Below are positions 23,651 to 34,364 of a DNA stretch of 64,000 bases, one piece after another. Every line of letters starts with the position of its first letter. The stretch's first letter is position 1. Position numbers and translations under genes: made by a program. Origin of the DNA: Capsicum annuum (taxonomy: Eukaryota > Streptophyta > Magnoliopsida > Solanales > Solanaceae); NCBI RefSeq assembly GCF_002878395.1, contig NC_061120.1:95006116-95070115 (forward strand), written 5' to 3'. The notes under the pieces were generated by a model. It searched no databases. It saw nothing but the letters and a program-made list of their open reading frames with translations, and was not told the DNA's origin.

Positions 23651-25835
23651 GATTGTTGTTTACTCTTTCTTCTATATCATCAATATAGGCATGCAGATTA
23701 GCATACATCTTTAAAGTCTCTAGGCTGATTTGATGTATGAATGGATTTAATTACTTCGCCCATGGCTTTAAGTATCTTCTCTCTCCTTTGGCCTAGGATA
23801 ATACCCACGGCTACCCCACTAGCATTATACATGACCTTAAATGGTGCAGACCAATCAGGGGACATAATGATAGGAGACGAGATCAACTGCTCCTTCAAGA
23901 ACATGAAGGCCTTAAGACATGCATAATCAAATATAAATTTCACTACTTTCTCTAAAATCTTGCGTAGAGGTTTTGCAATTTTATAGAAATCCTTGATGAA
24001 CCTCTTATAAAATCTTGCAAGGCCTAAAAAGCTTCATATACCTTTAACTAAGACTGGTGGTGGAAACTTTTCAATTACCTCAATCTTTGCTTTGTCCAAC
24101 TCAATGCCCTCTTTTTAGATCTTATGCCTAGAGAAATTCTTTCTTTTACTATGAAATGGCACTTCTCTCAATTCAATACTAGATTACACTCTTTATATCT
24201 CTTTGGTGCATTGGTCGGATGAGCCAAGCAATCATCAAAGGAATCCCCAACTACTGAAAAACCATCCATGAATACCTCGATCATGTTCTCCACCTTGTCA
24301 GAATATATAGATATCATCAATAGAAGAAAGGTGGTGGGAGCATTACATAATCTGAATGGCATTCTTTTAAACACAAAAGTCCCAAGGGGCAAGAAAAATT
24401 TTCCTTTTCTTAGTCCTCAAGAGTGAAAGTTATATGATTGTATCCCGAGTACCCATCAAGAAAACAATACCAACCCCTTCCTGCTAGTCTATCAAGTATC
24501 TGATCCATGAAAATCAAGGGAAATGGTCATTTTGGGTCCAAGTATTCATCTTTCTATAATCCATGCAAACACTCCAACTAGTGATTAATCTCACGGGCAT
24601 AAGTTCATTCTTATTATTGGGAACCACAGTGATTCCACCATTTTTCGACACACATTGAACTGAGTTAATCCATTTTTTGTCCATAATAGGGTAAACTACA
24701 TCACTATCGAACCATTTAATAATTTCCTTCTTCACAACCTCCTAAATATGATGATTCAACCGCTATTGATGCTTAAATCTAGGAATATAATCGAGATAAA
24801 GTTGTATCTTATGAGTATATACACCCAATAGAATCCCCCACAATGTTTGAAATTGTCCATCCAATGGCTCTGTTAAACCTCTACAACACTAATATCAAAG
24901 CATCAACTTTTTTCTCTACAAAATCTGTAGTAATAATCACCAAAATGGTATTGTTTGCCCCTAAGAATGCATACCACAAATGAGAATAAGATGGGAGGGC
25001 CTTCAATTCCAAAACTAGTGGGTTCTCAATGAATGGTCTTATGGGAGGAGTGGTTCTATTCTTTATATCAAGATCCAAATTTTTTTGATCATAATTTTAA
25101 GAACCTCTACTATGCCATGTATTAACCATCTCATCATATTCTTCGATGCCGTCACTATCAAAATTCATGATTACTGCTGCTACGCCTTAACCCCAAGTCT
25201 CTCTTCATTGAGCATAGTCTTTGTCTCAGTATCATCTTAATAGTATCTATTACAGACATTACTCGTATATTATTTGGCTGTTGCATAGACTGATACATAT
25301 AAAAGATCACCTGCTCTGTATTAAGGTGGAACTTCATCTGCCCCAACTCTACATTAATCAATACCCTACCCGTGGCTAGTATGGGTCTACCTAATCTCAA
25401 AAGGGCTTGGAAGTTCACCTCACAGTCAAGAATTACAAAGACGGCTGGAAATATAAAGGATGTCACTTTTACCAATACATTATACAAAATACTTATTGAT
25501 TTCTTCACAGATCGATCGGAAATCAATATCTTAATAAATGTAGGTTTAGGTGCCCCCATCCCTAACTTCTTATACACTACCAGTGGCATTAGATTTATAC
25601 TAGCTCCCAAGTCACATAAAGCACATCTGAGGTTGCAGGGCCCAATAACACACAGAATAATGAAAGCTTCAAGGTCCTCCTTCATTTCTTCTAAAGATCT
25701 AGAAGAAATATCACTGCAATGGTGCATATTACAAATGGTCTCAAAGTTCACAGTCCACTTCTTTGTGACCAATTCTTTAAAGAAATTTGCATATCCATGC
25801 ATCTGGTCCAAAGCCTCTAGAAAAAAAATGTTCAA
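23651..25835 (-). pseudogene. pol: Protease, reverse transcriptase and RNase H start of element F (Athila/Tat type)
   Basis: Protease (25,158-25,835) has the active-site region ALCDLGASINLMPLVVYKKLG and the later LGRPILATGRVLI. A linker with ELKALPSYSHLWYAFLG (24,881-25,078) leads into reverse transcriptase: MKKEIIKWFDSDVVYPIMD, SVCMDYRKMN, then GTFVFKRMPFRLCNAPTTF. The catalytic box reads EVFMDGFSV, so the second Asp of FMDD is Gly. RNase H begins at 23,943 (APFKVMYNASGVAVGIILGQ; the first catalytic Asp is Asn) and is cut off by 23,700. Gag is absent: protease starts within 80 bases of the LTR, so the 5' part was deleted. Confidence 0.88.
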
Positions 25836-25912
25836 GCTTAACTTTTTTACTATATCTTGATGGATTTAATAGAACTTGATATGGTGGTTTTTTATTTGTT
25901 CTTGGGTATGGA

Positions 25913-26440
25913 TGATTATTCCCAAAGCTATACCTCTAAATAAGGCTAAAGTGGTCGAAGCAAAATATAGTAACCCAACTCAGGTTAGGGTTAAACCCAC
26001 AGGGAATAAGTATATTATCTCTCTAGTTTGTTAAAGTCAGCAGGTAGTATAGAAAAGTAAATAGGGAATTTTTGTTGTAACAAATTGTGAGTTTTTAGGA
26101 CGTAATAAATCAGGTATGAATACTAGGACAATGCCCCCCCTGCTTCTCAACTTTGTATCTTTATCTTGTTTGGTTGAACCAATCCAATATCGTGCATGAA
26201 AAATCTAATAAGTTATGTACGATCAACTGTCTTGTGGACTTAGTGATGGATTTTACCTATTAATTTTTGAGTCACAGGATGTCACATCACTAACCCTTAT
26301 CCTGTATCCCAAATTAACTATTACCTTTTGAGTCTCAAGTTATTAGATAAAAGATATTCGTCTTAAGTAGATAATATAGATAAGCTTATTTTTTCAATTA
26401 ACTTCAAATTAATATTGTAATCATTTTTTGTATCTATTGG
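25913..26440 (-). repeat. F-type LTR, 3' part only
   Basis: On the minus strand the segment holds 'ccctgtgggtttaaccc...gttgggtt', the same order of words as the ends of LTR A' (31,730-31,770) and the C-type LTRs. It ends about GGGAATAATCA at 25,913. The upstream part is missing because element A' gag begins at about 26,440. Its sequence differs from the C LTR at 20,381, so the two are not an obvious pair. No clear primer site is seen on its left. Confidence 0.55.
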
Positions 26441-28125
26441 CATGACGGCTGAGCAGAAGCAAAGAAAAAGGGAACGTGGCTAGGATATAGCTCACATGAA
26501 AACACAGATTGACCTTCTCACTAAGCATTTATTATCAGGAAAGACAGAGAAGGTTAAAGCTGTAGTATCATGGGGAAGGGCTGACTCCAATCCTGAGGAA
26601 GAAGCCAATTACTTGAATAATCAGATTGGTTTCTAAGGTGGTGGCCAAGGAAATTAAGGTTGGAACCATCAAGGAGATTGGAAGAACAAAAGTTATAGGA
26701 GTGGATTGTATGTACCTCCTAGAATCCGTGATAATGCTGCCACCAGTTTAGGCAAAATGTCCATGGAGGACATAATGGAGAAATTATTAAAGGGAGTTGA
26801 GGCAGTAAATTCTGGGGTGACTACTATAAAGACTGACGTATCTTTCATAAGTCAACTCATAAAATTGCACTCAATTGCTATAAATAATTAGAGCAGCAGA
26901 TAAGCCAATTATCCGCAGCATTCAACCAAAGATAGAATGGGACTCTACCAAATGATACAGTTCAGAATCCAAAGACTGATGGATCGTGTATGGCCATTAC
27001 CACTAGGAACGGTAAAATGTTATCTTGTCCAGGTTTAGGAGCTTTTTCTTATACTGATGAGGTTGAAATGGATTGGGAGATGGTTGATGAATCTCCAGTG
27101 GTGCCTGTAGAGTTGGGAGGTTTGAAAAAGAAGAGTGCGGAAGTTGAACAACCAACTAAGCCAAAGTATGTTAGTGATGTGGAGCAAGGCATAAGAAAGG
27201 ACGTAAAAGTTGTTCCAAGTGAAATCCCAAGGACGCCACCCTCGTTTCCACAATGATTAAATAAGAAAGAAGATGATGGCAAGTTTAGCAAATTCATGGC
27301 TATGTTGAAGCAGTTGACAGTGAATATGCCCTTAGTTGAAGTACTGGAATAGATGCTCGGATATGCTAAGTTTATGAAAGACCTATTGACAAATAAAAGG
27401 ACTGTGAGCTATGAAATGGTAGACAATCTTCATAATTGTAGTGCTATTTCTATAAGATCTATTGTCCAGAAGAAAGTTGATTAGGGAGCATTTACTGTTC
27501 CATGTACGATTGGATAGCTAAAGTTTAAAAAGGCCCTTTGTGATCTTGGGGCAAGTATCAATCTTATGCTATTGACGGTTTTCAAGAAACTAGGTTTGGG
27601 ATATCCTACGCCCACTAATATGCGGCTTCTAATGGTGGATAGATTAGTAAAAAGGCCGATTGGGATTCTACATGATGTATTTATAAAGTTGTTGATTTTA
27701 TATTTACTGGTGATTTTGTAATTCTTAATTGTGAAGTGGACTTTGAAGTACCCATAATTTTGGGTAGGCCATTCTTAGCAACTGGGAGGGTGTTAGTTGA
27801 CATGGAGCTAAATGAGCTAAAATTTAGGCTCAATGATAAAGAAGTTAGCTTTAAAGTATGTCGGTCTATGAAAGAACAAAAGAAGATGAGTGTCTTCTCA
27901 ATTTTTGATGTATTCTATGAAGATAAGCGAGATGTACCAGTTAAGGATTTGTCTTTTGTGGAGACCATAGCTGGTTTAGTTAAACTTGTAAGAAAGGATA
28001 TGAGTGACTTCAAAGTGGTTGGACTAGGAATAAAGCATTGTCTTAATCCAACAAACGAGGTATAAATGGTATCATCGATGTATCTTGACAAAGTTTGAGT
28101 AGTCAAGATAATCGAGTTGTGCCGC
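26440..28125 (+). pseudogene. gag: gag C-terminal half and protease of element A', no polymerase
   Basis: Opens inside gag (AHMKTQIDLLTKHLLSGKTE, then EEEANYLNNQ and YRSGLYVPPR). It passes the heptad-like ISQLIKLHSIAINN segment and the gag end signature MAITTRNGKML (26,990). The gag-protease linker follows, with YAKFMKDLLTNKRTVSYEMV. Protease has ALCDLGASINLM and [20 protein letters not shown] (27,736-28,065). The frame then ends with no trace of reverse transcriptase or integrase and runs straight into the 3' region hairpin. Only about seven stops and two or three frameshifts are present, so it is better preserved than the pol relics. The 5' LTR and gag N-terminus are lost at the left edge. 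Confidence 0.85.
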
Positions 28126-28144
28126 GATGTTAAATCAGGCGCTA

Positions 28145-28162
28145 CATGGGAGGCAACCCATG
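28145..28162 (+). other. Hairpin after the gag-protease frame, element A'
   Basis: CATGGGAGGCAACCCATG: a perfect 6-bp stem with loop AGGCAA, preceded by 'taaatcaggcgcta'. Element A has the same loop at 46,964-46,981 with a compensatory change in the stem. A decayed copy lies in element G on the minus strand (about 38,545-38,590). Confidence 0.75.
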
Positions 28163-28660
28163 ATTTTATATTCACTTTATCATGTTAAACAAAAATGCAA
28201 AAAGAAGAGTCGAGCCACGATCGAAACTACGGCTCTTGGTGGGAGGAAACCCATTTTTGTAATCATTTTTGTTGTTTTTGATTAAGTATAGGTGCATGAA
28301 GTACTAAGGAGGAGATTAGTACCAATTTTGATTTGGAAGTGACCCCTGTCAATGGTGGTAAGTTTAGAAGTGATGGGAACATAACAGGTAAGTTGGATTG
28401 GTCAAATGTATAAGGCTCAAGTATGATTCGCATTAGATTCGCACCTAGAATTATGTTAATTCGACCGAAAAAGTTTCACAGTGCGACTTTCTTTTGTGAT
28501 TTTCAATAAGGTCTGTGGTGGTAGCGTAGGGATCGGGTCGATAGGCCCTATCCCAAAGCACAACACCGATATTGATCGGGGTGCTGGCGCGAAGCCCCCA
28601 TGGTATGGACCTTTCAAACCAAGAGTGCACCGCATTTCCAATCGCCTATGATCATGCCTC
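28163..28660. other. Post-coding interior of element A'
   Basis: No gene is supported. The segment 28,480-28,660 is clearly richer in G+C than its surroundings ('gggatcgggtcgatagg', 'ggggtgctggcgcgaagccc'). It may be a remnant of an accessory region or of another insertion. The minus-strand open frame here shows no known motif. Confidence 0.45.
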
Positions 28661-28855
28661 ACTTAGGCGATGGTTAGGTGCCGCCTATGTCAACATAGGC
28701 AATAGGTTAGGCGCCGCTTGTACCATTCCCTATGCTCACTGCCTTACTTAGGCAATAGGTTAGGTGCTGCCTATGTCAACTTAGGCGATAGGTTAGGCAC
28801 TGCCTATGTTAACATAGGCTATAGCTTTGGCGCCGCCTATGTCATTGCCTATGCC
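28661..28855 (+). repeat. Minisatellite of about 34-bp units in element A'
   Basis: Five diverged copies of a unit built on TTAGGCGATAGGTTAGG followed by a CGCCGCCTATGTCAAC-like part. Copies start near 28,663, 28,696, 28,748, 28,781 and 28,814; the second carries an extra insert of about 18 bp. The words GGCGCCGCC and CCTATG...CATAGG give it many local dyads. Confidence 0.75.
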
Positions 28856-30544
28856 TACTGGCTGGTTACTTTGCTACTTGTTTTGTAAGAAAAATAGTAC
28901 CAAATAACTTTGTTATTTACTCTAATGATGATCTCCATATAGGTGGCATGACTCCTAATGTGGATGAGAATTACTACTAGCCAGGTTCTTTATCTTGTTA
29001 TTTGCACTAGGGACAGTGCTAAGCATAAGTGTGGGTGGCTGGTTACTTTTCTACTTTTTTTGTAAGAAAATGGGACCTTCTCCTTAGTATACTTCTTGAT
29101 AGGATTAGTTATTTTGTATATTTCATTTTGTTAGTTATTTAGTCATAATTAGGTACTTTTCTCAATGATGGATGGATGACGATCGTCTTAAGAAAAAATT
29201 AGTCTTTTAATTGCATGTAACTATTCTTGTGGGTCACATGACTTTATAATATAAGTATTTGATGGATTATTACATTTGAAACACCTAGGCTCTAGTTATG
29301 ACTCTTGTTGTGATTGTTAGTTTTAGTTGAATTCATGTAATTATTGGGCCGAAAATCTATAATGCTCCTAATTGAGTGACCATGTGCCATGAGTGTGTAA
29401 GACTGTTGTATATTCCTTATTGCAACTGATGCTAGAACTTGTATGGTGTGCGTGCAAAGCAAAATAAAGATTGTGAGTTTCGGAGATGATTTAGGCATTT
29501 CTTTGATAGCCATTGTTCATACCTTCTTTTGACCTACCTTTGTACATTATCTTAGCTAGCCCCGTTGAGCCTTTAGCTTGTTCTTTTGTTAGCCTCATAT
29601 GTATCCTATTCCGTTTTTTACTATACCGTAATTTGATCCAAAATCTCCTAAGCGCTTTATTGTAAAATCAATATGAGTTAGGAGTTTGACAATAAGGGGA
29701 AAAAGGTGAAATTGATGCCTCAAAGTCTAGTTATTGGCGTGAGCAATTCATGTGGTTGAGAGTATCTCAAATTGTTGAAAAAGTTTAAAATTTTATCCCA
29801 GACATGTTACAATGAACCTGTTTTGGCCCTGGTTCTTCTTGGACATTGTGTACCTCAACAAAGGAAAATTGCTTAAGTTGAGAGTGGCTATTATAGGGGC
29901 GCGTAACGTGAAAAGGGTGCAAAAAAAATATTTGAAAGGGTTGCATACTTCCACCATAGTGTTATTAATTAAGCTTAACAAGGGGTAAAAAGGAAATTTG
30001 TGAAGATAGCAGAAGTAGAAATAGGTTGTTGAAGATTGGTCATAATTGCATAAGGTAGTGTATTAAAGAGCTTAGGGAAGATAGTCACTATTTCTGTCCA
30101 AAATAGTTCCTACCCATCCTTTATCCCACATTACAACCTGTAAAAGACCTATATGATCCTAATCTTAGCATTCTGATATTAGTGGAGTATTACACTAAGT
30201 GAAAGCATATGGTCATCAGTTGTAATTTGAGAATTCTTTGTGAGAGTGAGTGCGACTTGACTCTTGTACCCATTTTGTTAGAAATTGCATGATTTTGAGT
30301 GATTATGGGTAACTTTCTTATTGTGAGGACACATGGTTGATGAAGGTTGGGTAATTTATATGATTTCTATGGTTAATGATATGCATGAAATTGCCAACTT
30401 AATGAGTCTATTCTTGAGGGTAGGTTGTCTCTAGTAATGATTCCTGAATCTACTTCATGTTCATAATTGTTGTGTGAGCCTATTTGAGCATCTTGTCTTC
30501 CTTTGTGGGTGCTAAGGCTTGTGTAGTATGTATAAATGGATATG
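28856..30544 (+). other. 3' non-coding interior of element A'
   Basis: No coding signal. It includes the 'gtgctaagcataagtgtggg' phrase (29,010-29,030) that follows coding regions in this element type. A block from 29,300 to 30,200 matches element A at 54,240-55,000 (for example 'ggcatttctttgatagccat'), which shows A and A' share the same 3' region. Confidence 0.65.
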
Positions 30545-30581
30545 TTGTTCGAGGACGAACAAAGCTTTAAGTGAGGGGTGG
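30545..30581 (+). promoter_or_regulatory. Palindrome and polypurine tract before the 3' LTR of A'
   Basis: TTGTTCGAGGACGAACAA (30,545-30,562) is a perfect 7-bp dyad with loop AGGA. AAGTGAGGGGTGG follows directly and abuts the LTR, so it is the likely plus-strand primer. Element A has the equivalent at 55,391-55,427 with two loop-side changes. Confidence 0.75.
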
Positions 30582-31812
30582 TGATCTTGGGTGTATTTAT
30601 ACGCCTAAGCACAATAATTTATCCATATTTTAGCTATGTTTAGAGAACAAAGTGCCTAGTTTATTATGTTTTTACTCTACTTCTATGTAGTTGAGCTAAC
30701 TGATGTGATTAGCATGATTTCAGGTATTAATGAGGTTGATGAAGACATTATGGGACTATGGAATGTGGATGGCATAAGACGCAAGAGAGAGTAGCAACCT
30801 GGACCAAATGTTGCGCCTAGAAACTACAATCTGGACCAAATGTGATGTATGAGAACTTTTTCCCGTGCAAATTTACCATTTATAATAAGTTGAGCACCTA
30901 TAAGGAAATTATGAGATAGAAGGCTATTAAAAGACTTGTTGCTGAATTTTTATTAAGGATTCACATTCTGTATTATTTTGAAAAACAAGAGAAAGTAGCT
31001 TAGCTTGAGGAGAGAGAGAGAGGGAAACGTTTTTCTCTCTTATTTTTGCTATTCATCTTCTCCACCAAGATCGTTCTAAGTTATGGTATGATGAATATTT
31101 CTATTGTGATTTCCGTTTTAATCATGAGTAGCTAAGTTTATTTATTAGAGTTATGGAAACCTTGTAGTATACTCTCTATTGCTATGGGTTTTTGAATTTA
31201 TGATGCGTTAATCCACTTGTATCATTACTCTCTTCGTTATGATTGAATTCTCGTGGTTGCAAACATAGGGAATGTGCCATTATAGCAATAACTTGTTCGA
31301 TAGAAAAGTTACTATTTGGAAAAGAGTGTAGTGACAAGAAAATAGGGTTTCCAACCTCTATTTTACACGTTAATGCCTTAGCAGGATTAACTCCTTGGAG
31401 AGTTCGTATGATTGGCTGTACACTTAGGATCCGAGAGAAATAAGATGAATAAATCATTGATGTTTGAGAAACACTTGGATTTAGAATTAGAATACATCTC
31501 TCTAGAAGGTCATGCATGTATAAATCCTTGTAACTCATAGTTAATAGAGAAGTAAAAGCTACAAGGTGGACATAACCCTAACTTGTCATTCTCTGTGATC
31601 AAATATTAATACACATATTTCTTCACTGTTATATTGTAACTATCATTTCAAATTTAAACCAAAAACTCCCATTTAGGAACCTCAGACCAACAGTCCATAA
31701 CAACTACATTACTTAGTAACACAGTATTCCCTGTGGGATTCGACACCCAACCTGGTTGGGTTCTATATTTCCGCTTACTCTTTCGTAAGAGAGGTGTAAT
31801 TTGGGCGTATCA
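30582..31812 (+). repeat. 3' LTR of element A' (1,231 bp)
   Basis: Starts TGATCTTGGGTGTATTTATA and ends GGGCGTATCA. A GA-repeat at about 31,007-31,022 is followed by a T-rich run. The 3' end holds 'ccctgtgggattcgacacc', a common late-LTR phrase in this group. The first 20 bases resemble LTR A, but the rest does not, so A and A' are different subfamilies. Its right edge abuts an integrase frame of element E. Confidence 0.8.
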
Positions 31813-32790
31813 ACCTTCACTTTATCCATCGCTTGATGAACAAGATCAGGCCCAAACAAATGGGTTTAACCTACTTTATACCACCCAATTGGAGACCTAT
31901 ATCATCTCCTATAAAGGGCTTCGAAAGAAGCCATTTGAATGCTGGAATGATAACTATTATTATAGGTGAACTCTATCAACGATATGTGATCTACCCAACT
32001 ACTCTTAAACTCAATCACGCAATCCCTCAACATATCTTCTAAGGTCTGGCTGGTACATTCTAATTTCCTATCCGTTTAAGGGTAAATGGCAGTACTAAGG
32101 TTTACTTGGGTACCTAAACCCTTCTAAAAGAACCGCCAAAACTGTGAAGAAAATTGCGTACCTCCATAAAAAATAATAGACATAGAGTCCCAAATAAATG
32201 GACTATCTCTAGAATGTACAGCTTAGCATAGTCATCCCCCAAGTAGTTGGTTCGTAGTGGAAGAAAATGGGCGGACTTGGTCATCCTATTTACAATTACC
32301 CAAATGGAGTCATACTTGTTTCAGAAGTCCTATAATGAAGTCTATGTTGATCATCTCCCATTTCCACATAGGCAGAACTATCTCTTGGGAAGTGCTACCT
32401 GGCCTGAAATGTTCAACCTTAACTTGTTGACAATTAAAACACTTAGCCATAAAGTTAGCAACATCTCTCTTCATATTATTCCACCAGTAAATGGCCTTAA
32501 GATCATGATACATTTTTGTAGAACCAGAGTGAACAACATACCTGGAAGTGTGAGCTTCATCAAGAATTCTTTCTTACAGCCCATCCACATTCACCACATA
32601 TAACCTACCTTGATACCTCAAAATCCCATCACCGCCAATTTCAAAAGCCATTATATTTCGTTGACCAATATCTTTCTTAATTTGCATCAAGATGGGGTAC
32701 TCATCTTGCTTTTCTTTAAGTCCTACACATAGGGAGGATTTGGCTACCTCATCCAGGAACACTCCTCCATCTTCAGAATCCAGGAGTTGA
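31813..32790 (-). pseudogene. pol: Integrase of element E, cut by element A'
   Basis: Read right to left, the zinc domain appears as EAHTSRYVVHSGSTKMYHDL...KCFNCQQVKVEH (32,400-32,570) and the first core Asp in MINIDFIIGLL (32,310-32,340). Further fragments are readable to the left, including an IEFTYNNSYHSSIQMASFEAL-like core end and a final DLVHQAMDKVK at 31,813. That last segment normally runs into KLIRERL and the chromodomain. Instead the sequence switches to the LTR end of A'. Frames are broken several times. The rest of integrase and the 3' LTR of E are not recognised elsewhere. Confidence 0.8.
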
Positions 32791-32824
32791 ACTCACAAAT
32801 TTGCAAGCTCATGAATATCTTTCA

Positions 32825-33960
32825 CTATATTCCTCTTACCTTCCTCCACATGAGAAAGACTGCCCATAGACAACCTGCTAAGGGTGTCGGCCACCATATT
32901 GGCCACTGCCTGCTATTTAGTTCTTTCTGTATGAAAACATACTGTAAAGTTTTATGATCATTAAATATATCAACATGCACCCTACAGAGGTAATGATGCC
33001 AAATATTTAGTGCGAATACCACTACCACTAATTCTAAGTCGTAAGTGGGATATTTATTTTTATGCACCTTTAAATGTCTAGATGCATAGGCCATCACCTT
33101 GCCATACTGCATAAGTACACACCCAAGTCCCACCCGAGATGCATCACAACATACAAAAAAACTCTCTATACCCTTAGGAAGGGTCAAAACTGGTGCGATA
33201 GTCTTCTTGTCTTTCAATTTCTAAAAGCTATTCTCACAAGAGTCAGACCACAACAATTTTACCTTTTTCTGAGTCAATCTATTAAGTGGAGCAGCTATGG
33301 ATGAAAAGCTTTCTCAAAACCTTCTGTAATACCCTGCCAATCCCAAGAAGCTCTGAATATCGGTTGGAGTCATAGCTCTAGGCCATTTTCTCATTGCCTC
33401 AACCTTTTGGGGTCAACTTTAATTCTCTAGCTGGAAATAATATGCCCCAAGAAAGCAATAGCACTAAACCAGAATTCACACTTGGAAAATTTTGCATATA
33501 ACTGAATGGCGGTTTGAGAGTTTGAAAGATTATTCGGAGGTGATTGGCATGATCTTTCCCACTCTTAGAGTAAATCAAGATGTCATTGATAAAGACTATG
33601 ACGAATAGATCTAGAAATTGACAAAACACCCTATTTATTAGGTCCATAAAAGCTTTGGGATCATTAGTTAGTCCGAAGGACAACTTAGAATTCATAGTGA
33701 CCATATCGGGTTTTGAAAGCTGTTTTGGGAATATCAACCTCCCTAACCTTCAACTGATGATACCCCAAATGAAGTTCTATCTTAGAGAAATATTTACCAC
33801 CCTGAAGTTGGTCAAAAAGATCATTGATTCTGGGAAAAGGGTACTTATTCTTGACTGACATTGTTTAGGTGACAGTAATCTACACGCATAAGAAGGGAGT
33901 CATCTTTCTTATGCACGAAGAGTAATGGGGTACCCTAGGGAGAAATACTAGGAAGGATAA
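32825..33960 (-). pseudogene. pol: Reverse transcriptase and RNase H of element E
   Basis: Fragments of a Tekay/Del-like reverse transcriptase: SFGLTNDPKAFMDLINRVF and the catalytic box [14 protein letters not shown] (33,399-33,737), where the first Asp of FIDD is Asn. RNase H lies at 32,825-33,217 with CCDASRVGLGCVLMQYGKVM, YASRHLKVHKNKYPTYDLEL and FNDHKTLQYVF. The same region of element D is closely similar, so D and E belong to related families in opposite orientation. Frameshifts separate the pieces. Confidence 0.85.
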
Positions 33961-34364
33961 AGCCCTTGTCAAGAAGATTTTTTAACTGTTCCTTTAACTC
34001 TTTCAATTCAGCAGAAGCCATTCTATATGGCGGAATAGAAATAGGTCGGGTGTCCACCAATAAATAAATTCCAAAATCTATCTCCCTATATGGTGGTATC
34101 CCAGGAAGTTTATCAGGAAAAACTTTTAGGAATTCATTAACTACGGGAACAAACTAGAGGGAACGACTTTCATTGCTAGAATCTTTGACCCAAATAAGGT
34201 GGTACTGACACCCCTTTGATATAAGCTTATGGTTTCTAAGGTAAGATATGAATTTATCTCTAGGTGCTAGAGAATATCCCCCACTCTAACATTGGCTTAT
34301 TAGGAAAAGAGAAGGTGACCTTTCTTGTTCTACAGTCTAATGTAGTAGAACATAAATGAATCCA

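Noticed and set aside
25372..25860. 162-codon open frame on the plus strand
   Set aside because: It is the complement of the protease region of element F on the minus strand, which shows clear family motifs.
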